From Novosphingobium sp. (GTDB lineage: Bacteria; Pseudomonadota; Alphaproteobacteria; Sphingomonadales; Sphingomonadaceae), in contig JADYXV010000091.1 of the NCBI GenBank assembly GCA_020853995.1, forward strand, positions 1-21,038: a stretch of 21,038 bases of DNA. Direction: 5' to 3'. Every line of letters starts with the position of its first letter. Positions within the stretch are counted from its first letter, which is position 1. Positions 15,526-21,038 of this stretch are shown one piece after another. Position numbers and translations under genes: made by a program. The notes beneath the pieces are model-generated. The model saw nothing but the letters and a program-made list of their open reading frames with translations. It did not search any database and had not been told where the DNA came from.

Positions 15526-15549
15526 CCGGTTTGACACGCCGGTTTGACA
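15526..15549 (+). repeat. Short direct repeat CCGGTTTGACA
   Basis: CCGGTTTGACA occurs at 15526-15536 and again at 15539-15549, directly after the hairpin and just upstream of the PepSY ribosome binding site (AAAGGG, 15551-15556). Each copy contains TTGACA, the ideal -35 hexamer, but no matching -10 is visible before the start codon. It may be a duplication or a regulatory site. Confidence 0.35.
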
Positions 15550-15566
15550 AAAAGGGCGTGCGCGCC

Positions 15567-16616
15567 ATGCACCGCAGCGACTTTCTTGTGTGGCATCGCC
15601 GTCTTGCGATGCTGTTTGCACCGCTTATCCTGCTGCAGGCGCTGACTGGCGCTGTTCTGCTGTTTCGCGAGCCGCTGGGGCGTTTGCTGGAGGTGGTGCC
15701 AGCGGCGGGCACGGCACAGCCGGTCGACCGGCTTTATGCAGCGGCGGCGGCAACCGGCAAACAGGTGCAACGTATCCATATGCCGCCAGAGCCGGGGCGG
15801 ACGGCACTTGTGCAACTGGCCGATGCCAGCGGGCAGCGCAGCCTTGCCATGATCGATCCGGTATCTGCCAGGATCGTGCGGCAGGGCGGCCTTGCCCAAT
15901 TCCCCATCGAAGCCGCGCTACAACTGCATTATCGCCTGATGGCTGGAACCACAGGTATGGTGGTGATCGGGTTGAGCGGGATCGTGCTGCTGTTCATGGC
16001 CGGAACCGGATTGGCGTTCTGGTGGCCGCGCAAAGGGCGCATGCGCCAATCGCTGGCCATCAATCCGCGCATGCCTGCGCGCGTGAAGTTGCGACATTGG
16101 CACCGCAGCGTTGGCGTGGTTGCAACCGTGCTGATCGTATCAAGCGCGGCAACAGGGGCCTTGATTGCGGGCAATGACGCCATCGCGGCAATTTTCGCGC
16201 CTGCACCAGCAGGCAAAGTTGAACCACGGCCTGAACCACGGTCTGCACCAAGGCCTGCGCCGGATGCGCAAAGCGTTGCTGCGGGGTTGCAACTGGCGCA
16301 AGCTTTGTTTCCGCGCGCAGCCGTACGGGACATACGCTTTGCGCCCGGCGCGCGGATGGATGTAAACCTGCTGGCTCCGGAGCGTAACGCGCTGGCAGTG
16401 CATGTGGTTACGGTTGATCTTGCTGCGATGCGCATTGCCAAGGTGATGGCGGCGCAAGACAATCCGGCGTTGTGGATGAAGATATTGCCCTATCATTCGG
16501 GCGACGAATTCGGCCTTGCCGGGCGGCTGGTTCTGCTGGTCGAGGCACTGGTTCTGATCGGGCTTGGCGTGTCTGGACCGTTGATGTGGTGGCAGCAAAG
16601 GAAGTTGCGCAAATGA
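15567..16616 (+). CDS. PepSY-associated membrane protein (iron-uptake reductase-like)
   Basis: The 349-residue inner membrane protein has the PepSY_TM layout: an N-terminal helix (RLAMLFAPLILLQALTGAV), a periplasmic PepSY segment, a helix near residues 125-155 (GTTGMVVIGLSGIVLLFMAG), a third near 170-195, and a last near residues 320-340 (LVLLVEALVLIGLGVSGPLMWW). Histidines at membrane borders (VWHRRL, LHYRLMAG, LRHWHRSVG) could bind haem or metal. Such proteins often accompany siderophore receptors and are thought to reduce or release iron in the periplasm. The ATG at 15567 with AAAGGG ten bases upstream was chosen over the open frame beginning at 15387 inside the receptor. Its stop overlaps the next ATG (ATGA), so translation is coupled. 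Confidence 0.85.
   Translation: MHRSDFLVWHRRLAMLFAPLILLQALTGAVLLFREPLGRLLEVVPAAGTAQPVDRLYAAAAATGKQVQRIHMPPEPGRTALVQLADASGQRSLAMIDPVSARIVRQGGLAQFPIEAALQLHYRLMAGTTGMVVIGLSGIVLLFMAGTGLAFWWPRKGRMRQSLAINPRMPARVKLRHWHRSVGVVATVLIVSSAATGALIAGNDAIAAIFAPAPAGKVEPRPEPRSAPRPAPDAQSVAAGLQLAQALFPRAAVRDIRFAPGARMDVNLLAPERNALAVHVVTVDLAAMRIAKVMAAQDNPALWMKILPYHSGDEFGLAGRLVLLVEALVLIGLGVSGPLMWWQQRKLRK
16221..16256 (+). repeat. 12-bp tandem repeat inside the PepSY gene
   Basis: Three consecutive 12-base units, GAACCACGGCCT, GAACCACGGTCT and GCACCAAGGCCT, encode a Pro/Arg-rich linker (EPRP-EPRS-APRP) in a periplasmic loop. The frame is kept, so copy number can vary without breaking the protein. Confidence 0.6.
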
Positions 16617-17542
16617 CAATGCTTTATCATGGCCTTGAAGCGCGCGGCGCGGTCTGGGCCAGGATATTTGCCGACCGCCTGCCACATTTGCCGTTCCGGC
16701 GCTGGGGGCATGATCGGGTTGATCCGGCAGAGGTGCGGTATCTGGCCGCATGGAATGCGCCTGCGGATTTCATCAGCCAGTTTCCCAATCTGGAAGTGCT
16801 GTTCAGCGTAGGCGCGGGCATTGACCAGTTGCCCATCGCTGCACTGCCGCCACAGATCCGCATCGTGCGCATGGTTGAACGCGGGATCATCACCGGCATG
16901 GCAGAATATGTCGCGATGGCCTGTCTTGCGCTGCACCGTGACTTGCCGTTTTTCATTTCGGAACAACGTGCCGGTCGCTGGACCTATCGCCACACGCGGC
17001 TGGCGTCCGAAACGCGCGTCGGCATCATGGGACTGGGCGAGTTGGGCAAAGCGTCGCTTGAAATGCTCAAGCCGCTGGGGTTCGTCCTGTCGGGCTGGAG
17101 CCGCAGCGCGCACGATATCGATGGCGTCACCTGCTTTGCCGGAGAGGAGGGCTTTGATGCCTTTCTGGCACAAGCCGACATATTCGTCTGCCTGCTGCCG
17201 CTGACGGACAGCACGCGCGGCATTTTGTGCCATGAAACCTTCGAAAAGATGCCGCGCGGCAGTGCTGTGGTCAATGCGGGGCGGGGCGGCCACCTTGTGG
17301 CGGCTGACCTGATTTCAGCGCTCGACTCGGGCCGGCTGCGCGCTGCGATGATCGATGGGACCGATCCTGAACCGCTACCGGAAGGCCATCCGTTCTATAG
17401 CCATCCCTCGATTTTCCTTACGCCGCATGTGGCCGCAGAAACGCGCCACGGCACGGCAGGCGAAGTTCTGGCCGATAACGTACAGCGCCTGCTGGCAGGC
17501 GATGCGTTGCTGGGTGAAGTCGACCGGTCGCTGGGCTATTAG
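16613..17542 (+). CDS. GhrA-like D-2-hydroxyacid dehydrogenase (glyoxylate/hydroxypyruvate reductase family)
   Basis: The 309-residue enzyme matches E. coli GhrA in length and ending (GEVDRSLGY against a similar VDR-GY tail). It should reduce a 2-oxoacid such as glyoxylate or hydroxypyruvate with NADPH, or oxidise the reverse way. Seen motifs are Rossmann GIMGLGELGKASLEML, catalytic Arg in NAGRGGHLV, Glu in DPEPLPEGHPFY and His in LTPHVAAET. The usual ALDVF stretch reads MIDGTDPEP. The ATG at 16613 overlaps the PepSY stop by four bases and has AAAGGAAG upstream. This coupling of a membrane iron-type protein to a cytosolic reductase is unusual. The true substrate is unknown. Confidence 0.87.
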   Translation: MTMLYHGLEARGAVWARIFADRLPHLPFRRWGHDRVDPAEVRYLAAWNAPADFISQFPNLEVLFSVGAGIDQLPIAALPPQIRIVRMVERGIITGMAEYVAMACLALHRDLPFFISEQRAGRWTYRHTRLASETRVGIMGLGELGKASLEMLKPLGFVLSGWSRSAHDIDGVTCFAGEEGFDAFLAQADIFVCLLPLTDSTRGILCHETFEKMPRGSAVVNAGRGGHLVAADLISALDSGRLRAAMIDGTDPEPLPEGHPFYSHPSIFLTPHVAAETRHGTAGEVLADNVQRLLAGDALLGEVDRSLGY

Positions 17543-17546
17543 GATG

Positions 17547-17563
17547 ACGGCATGTCATGCCGT
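17547..17563. promoter_or_regulatory. Perfect palindrome ACGGCATG-T-CATGCCGT after the dehydrogenase gene
   Basis: Eight-base arms are fully complementary around one T, five bases after the TAG stop. It may be an operator for the HAD-ABC operon that begins at 17709. As RNA it could form a 6-bp stem with a TGTCA loop and act as a weak terminator, but no T-run follows. Confidence 0.4.
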
Positions 17564-17708
17564 AAGTTGCGCGTAAAAAGTGTGGCAAACGGTATTGTGC
17601 CAAGCCGAACGGGTGCAAGTTTCGCGGCATCGGTGGTGATGTTGTCAAGTCGCTAACAGCTGGCCGGCCATGCCGGAAGCCATAGGAACACAGGACCGGA
17701 TCAAAGCC

Positions 17709-18383
17709 ATGAGCACATCTGTCTTTACGCCAAAGTTCATCAGCTTCGATTGCTATGGCACGTTAACCCGCTTCCGCATGACCGAAATGGCGACGCAGTT
17801 TTATGCCGGACGAATTGCTGATGAGGCCATGCCGGCGTTCTGCAAGGATTGGGCTGCGTACCGTTTTGATGAAGTGCTGGGGCCCTGGAAGCCTTACCGC
17901 GATGTCATTGCCAATTCGCTGGAGCGCTGTTCGAAGAAGTGGGGCGTGGCGTTTCATGAAGACGAGGCCAATGCCGTCTATGAAGCCGTGCCGACGTGGG
18001 GCCCACACGATGATGTGCCCGGCGGCCTTTCGAAAATTTGTGACAAGATCCCGCTGGTGATCCTTTCCAACGCCATGAACAGCCAGATCATGTCAAACGT
18101 CGGCCTGCTGGGTGCAACCTTCCACCGGGTTTACACGGCCGAAAGCGCACAAGCCTACAAGCCGCGCATGCAGGCGTTCGAATATATGTTCGACCAGCTT
18201 GGCATGGGGCCGGAAGTGGGCATGCACGTTTCGTCCAGCTTCCGTTATGACCAGAACACCGCCACCGATCTCGGCTTTGGCTGCCGCGTGTTCATCGGAC
18301 GCGGGCACGAACCTTCGAACGCGAATTACCGCGACGTGGAAATCCCGCACATTGGTGCGCTTCCTGCTGTGGTAGGTCTCTGA
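17709..18383 (+). CDS. HAD-superfamily hydrolase, haloacid dehalogenase type II-like (paralogue 2)
   Basis: The 224-residue protein is a paralogue of the hydrolase at 12137-12805 and shares its motifs: Asp14 in FDCYGTL, VILSNAM, the lysine in AYKPRMQAFEYMFD, and HVSSSFRYD. As there, by-eye alignment to L-2-haloacid dehalogenase loses the Asn177 and Tyr157 equivalents, so the substrate is probably not a haloacid; phosphatase or another hydrolase activity is possible. The ATG at 17709 aligns with the start of the paralogue; an in-frame ATG at 17670 adds 13 unconserved residues. Its TGA overlaps the ATG of the ABC binding-protein gene by one base, so hydrolase and importer are made together. Confidence 0.87.
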   Translation: MSTSVFTPKFISFDCYGTLTRFRMTEMATQFYAGRIADEAMPAFCKDWAAYRFDEVLGPWKPYRDVIANSLERCSKKWGVAFHEDEANAVYEAVPTWGPHDDVPGGLSKICDKIPLVILSNAMNSQIMSNVGLLGATFHRVYTAESAQAYKPRMQAFEYMFDQLGMGPEVGMHVSSSFRYDQNTATDLGFGCRVFIGRGHEPSNANYRDVEIPHIGALPAVVGL

Positions 18384-19900
18384 TGCTGTCGCGCCGCGTC
18401 TTGCTGGGCAGTATGGCTGCAGGAGCGGTGCTGTCTCCGGCTGACCAGCTGATCGGTAAGCCGCGCATGGGCGGGCGCATTCGCGTTGCGGGCATCGTGG
18501 CCTCGACAGCAGATACGCTCGACCCTGCAAAGGGCGGCAATTCCAGCGATTACATGCGGCTTTTCCTGCTTTACAGCGGACTGACGCAATTTGATGGCGC
18601 ATTGCGCGCACAGCCCGGACTGGCCGAGGCGATCGAGACAGATGACAACATCGTCTGGACAATCCGGTTGCGGCGTGGCGTGCAGTTTCACAACGGCAAG
18701 TCTCTGACGGCCGATGATGTCGTCTATTCGCTGATGCGGCACAAGGATCCGGCCGTCGGTTCCAAGGTAAAGGCGGTTGCCGAACAGTTTGCAGGCGCGC
18801 GCCGGGTCGGCCCGCTGGAAGTGGAACTGCGGCTGAACGGACCCAACCCCGACATCCCGATCATTCTGGCACAAGCGCAGTTTGTGATCGTGGAAAACGG
18901 GCGCCGCGATTTCAGCGTCGCCAACGGGACCGGCCCGTTCATCCTGAAAGCCTTTGCGCCGGGAATTCGCACCATCGTGCGGCGCAACCCCAATTACTGG
19001 AAGCCGGGCAAGCCCTATCTCGACGAGATCGAGCTGATTGCCATCCCCGATGAGTTGTCACGCGTAAACGCGCTGCTTTCGGGCGATGTGCAGATGGTTA
19101 TCGCGGTCAGTCCCGGATCGGTCAAACGGGTGAAGGCATCGTCTTCGCACATGATCATGGAAACCAAATCCGGCCTCTATACCGATCTGGTGATGCGGCA
19201 GGATCATCCGGTTACGGGCAACCCTGACTTTGTGCTGGGGATGAAGCATCTGCTGGATCGTGATCTGATCAAGCGCGCGCTGTTCCGGGGTTATGCGACA
19301 ATCGCCAACGACCAGCCAATTTCCCCGCTTGATCCCTATTTCAACCCTGAAATCCCGCAGCGTGCATTTGATCCCGAAAAGGCCCGGTTCTATCTCAAGC
19401 GGTCGGGATTGCTGGGCACGCGATTGCCGGTCTATGTCTCGCCCGCCGCAACATTGTCGGTCGATATGGGTTCGATCCTGCAAGAGCATGCAGCGCAGAT
19501 CGGGCTGAAACTGGCGGTCAATCGCGTGCCAAGCGACGGATACTGGTCGACGCACTGGATGCGTCATCCGCTGACCTTCGGCAACATCAACCAGCGGCCC
19601 ACCACCGACCTGATGTTCAGCCTGTTCTTCCAGTCCAAGGCGACGGAGAACGAAGCAGGCTGGAAAAACCCGAAGTTCGACAAGATGCTGATTGAGGCGC
19701 GCCAGACCGGCGATGTGGCTTTGCGCAAGGCCATTTATGGCGAGATGCAGTGGATGATCCACCGCACCGGCGGGGTTGGCATTCCGGTCTTCATCAGCTT
19801 GCTGGACGGCTATGACCGCCGCATTCGCGGGCTGCAACCGGTGCCGCTGGGAGGATTGATGGGCTACACCTTTGGCGAACACGTGTGGTTGGACGCATGA
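18383..19900 (+). CDS. ABC transporter substrate-binding protein, family 5 (dipeptide/oligopeptide type)
   Basis: The 505-residue periplasmic protein carries an N-terminal Tat-like signal (SRRVLLGSMAAGAVLS) without a lipobox cysteine. It shows the SBP_bac_5 pattern: an early DTLDPAKGG segment, LAEAIETDDNIVWTIRLRRG, VQFHNGKSLTADDVVYS (the family signature), NGTGPFILKAF and RRNPNYWKPGKPYLDEIEL. Family 5 proteins bind peptides, nickel, opines or other cationic small compounds, so the ligand cannot be named. Its start overlaps the HAD stop (TGATG), and its own stop overlaps the permease ATG (ATGA), giving a tightly coupled operon. Confidence 0.92.
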   Translation: MLSRRVLLGSMAAGAVLSPADQLIGKPRMGGRIRVAGIVASTADTLDPAKGGNSSDYMRLFLLYSGLTQFDGALRAQPGLAEAIETDDNIVWTIRLRRGVQFHNGKSLTADDVVYSLMRHKDPAVGSKVKAVAEQFAGARRVGPLEVELRLNGPNPDIPIILAQAQFVIVENGRRDFSVANGTGPFILKAFAPGIRTIVRRNPNYWKPGKPYLDEIELIAIPDELSRVNALLSGDVQMVIAVSPGSVKRVKASSSHMIMETKSGLYTDLVMRQDHPVTGNPDFVLGMKHLLDRDLIKRALFRGYATIANDQPISPLDPYFNPEIPQRAFDPEKARFYLKRSGLLGTRLPVYVSPAATLSVDMGSILQEHAAQIGLKLAVNRVPSDGYWSTHWMRHPLTFGNINQRPTTDLMFSLFFQSKATENEAGWKNPKFDKMLIEARQTGDVALRKAIYGEMQWMIHRTGGVGIPVFISLLDGYDRRIRGLQPVPLGGLMGYTFGEHVWLDA

Positions 19901-20877
19901 GCGGCGTATCACCAGTTTCACCCTGGCGCGGACCGGCAAAGCTTGTTGCCAAGCGAACCGGCCTGGCGCTGGTCACGCTCGCGCTCGTCTCGGCCGTGAT
20001 TTTCACGATCAGCGGCCTTCTGCCCGGCGATGCCGCGCAGGAATTGCTGGGGCAGGGCGCAACGCCTGAACAGATTGCAGCACTGCGCCAGGAAATGGGC
20101 CTCGACCGGCCAGCGTTGGTGCGGTATTTCGAATGGCTGGCGAGCATTGTCGCCGGCGATCCCGGCCAGTCCCTGGTGGCCAACAAGCCGGTGGCAGAGA
20201 TCATATCGGAACGGCTGCCCAACACGCTGATCCTTGCCGGGCTGACGACATTGTTTTCTGTGCCAATCGCGTTTCTGGTCGGCATATGGTCAGCGATTAC
20301 CCGTGGCCGTGCGGCGGACCGGGCGTTGAACGTGATGACGCTGGCGATGGTGGCCCTGCCGGAATTTCTGGTGGCGACGATTGCGGTTCTGATCTTTTCG
20401 GTAAAGCTGCTGTGGCTGCCGTCCATCACGATCGTGCCGCAAGACCTCACGCTGTGGGAGTTCCTGCGTGCCTATGCCATGCCGGTGCTGGTGCTGGGGG
20501 TGGGTGTCATCGCCCAACTGGGCCGCATGATCCGCGCCGCCATCATTGCCGAACTTGACCGGCCCTATGTCGAAATGGCCCGGTTGAAGGGCGTGTCGCA
20601 AAGCCGCCTCATCTTCCGCCACGTTCTGCCCAACGCCGTTGGTCCCATCGTCAACGCAATGGCGCTCAGCCTTTCCTACCTGTTCGGAGGCGCGATCATC
20701 GTGGAAACCATCTTCAGCTATCCCGGACTTGCCAGTCTTATGGTCAATGCTGTCACGTCGCGTGATATGCCGTTGTTGCAGGCATGTGCCATGATCTTTT
20801 GCGCAGCATATCTGTTGCTGGTCCTGATTGCCGATACCGTGGCGATCCTGGCCAACCCGCGACTGCGGCAGGGATGA
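19897..20877 (+). CDS. ABC transporter permease, DppB/OppB family
   Basis: The 326-residue inner membrane protein has about six helices, starting with LVTLALVSAVIFTISGL. The conserved N-terminal motif (GDPGQSL) and the cytoplasmic EAA loop (residues about 224-246, YVEMARLKGVSQSRLIFRHV) contact the ATPase. FGGAIIVETIFSYPGLASLM is the classic DppB ending. The ATG at 19897 (ATGA overlap with the binding protein) was preferred over a GTG four codons earlier. It pairs with the next permease to form the channel. Confidence 0.93.
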   Translation: MSGVSPVSPWRGPAKLVAKRTGLALVTLALVSAVIFTISGLLPGDAAQELLGQGATPEQIAALRQEMGLDRPALVRYFEWLASIVAGDPGQSLVANKPVAEIISERLPNTLILAGLTTLFSVPIAFLVGIWSAITRGRAADRALNVMTLAMVALPEFLVATIAVLIFSVKLLWLPSITIVPQDLTLWEFLRAYAMPVLVLGVGVIAQLGRMIRAAIIAELDRPYVEMARLKGVSQSRLIFRHVLPNAVGPIVNAMALSLSYLFGGAIIVETIFSYPGLASLMVNAVTSRDMPLLQACAMIFCAAYLLLVLIADTVAILANPRLRQG

Positions 20878-21038
20878 CCATGGCCAGCCTCCTTCGCGCC
20901 GCGCGGCGCCTTCCGCTTTCGGGAAAGATCGGCCTTGTGCTGGTGATCTTCTGGATCATCGTTGCGGCCATCGGTCCGATGATCGCACCTTATCCACCCG
21001 GTTCATTCGTCAATCAGGAAGTCTTTGCCGATTCCAGC
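20874..21038 (+). CDS. ABC transporter permease, DppC/OppC family (partial, cut by window end)
   Basis: The first 55 codons are present. The ATG at 20874 overlaps the preceding stop as ATGA; a second in-frame ATG lies at 20880. The translation has a short basic N terminus (LLRAARRLPLSGK), one hydrophobic helix (IGLVLVIFWIIVAAIGPMI) and then APYPP, the standard DppC opening. The rest, and probably the ATPase genes, lie beyond the window. Confidence 0.85.
   Translation, partial: MTMASLLRAARRLPLSGKIGLVLVIFWIIVAAIGPMIAPYPPGSFVNQEVFADSS

Noticed and set aside
15387..15566. Upstream extension of the PepSY frame
   Set aside because: It overlaps the receptor C terminus in another frame and crosses the terminator-like hairpin. 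The ATG at 15567 has a good ribosome binding site and starts the family homology.

Overview
The window looks like a stretch of an alphaproteobacterial genome, most likely a sphingomonad (Novosphingobium/Sphingobium type). The reasons are moderately GC-rich coding sequence, a TonB receptor next to a PepSY membrane protein, a CsgG-like periplasmic protein, a short FAD-domain photolyase homologue, and a rhizobial/sphingomonad plasmid-type DUF1612 protein. This assignment is inferred from gene families, not from a marker gene. No rRNA, tRNA, CRISPR array or insertion sequence was seen.

Left part (1-6.75 kb). The first 290 bases carry no credible gene. They hold a short array of 22-bp iteron-like repeats with core TTCAGGAAC, then a DUF1612/helix-turn-helix gene on the minus strand. 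Together these suggest the edge of a plasmid or chromid replication region. Next come a CsgG-like secreted protein with a C-terminal SH3-like domain, a soluble globin-coupled chemotaxis sensor, a Phd/RelE-type toxin-antitoxin pair with a palindrome over its promoter, a photolyase-like flavoprotein with an unusual domain order, and a DUF3429 membrane protein.

Middle and right part (6.76-21 kb): a metabolic and uptake island arranged around a 483-bp divergent control region (12806-13288). Leftward, on the minus strand, run a HAD type II hydrolase, an APH-fold small-molecule kinase, a class III PLP enzyme resembling the ethanolamine-phosphate/phosphohydroxylysine phospho-lyases, a MatC-type permease, and an ALDH3-like aldehyde dehydrogenase. 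Rightward run a TonB-dependent receptor interrupted by one in-frame TAG, a PepSY reductase-like membrane protein translationally coupled to a GhrA-like 2-hydroxyacid dehydrogenase, a second HAD type II paralogue, and a family 5 peptide-type ABC importer (binding protein, permease, and the start of a second permease cut by the window end).

Working model (inference): a small compound enters through the outer membrane receptor and the ABC importer. The kinase phosphorylates an amino alcohol, the PLP enzyme eliminates phosphate and ammonia to give an aldehyde, and the aldehyde dehydrogenase oxidises it. The paired HAD hydrolases and the hydroxyacid dehydrogenase would process related intermediates. 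The resulting acid or dicarboxylate could be moved by the MatC-type carrier. No transcriptional regulator for the island lies in the window, but a clear inverted repeat (ATGTAAC-AAT-GTTACAT) sits just upstream of the receptor gene. The substrate is not identifiable from sequence alone.
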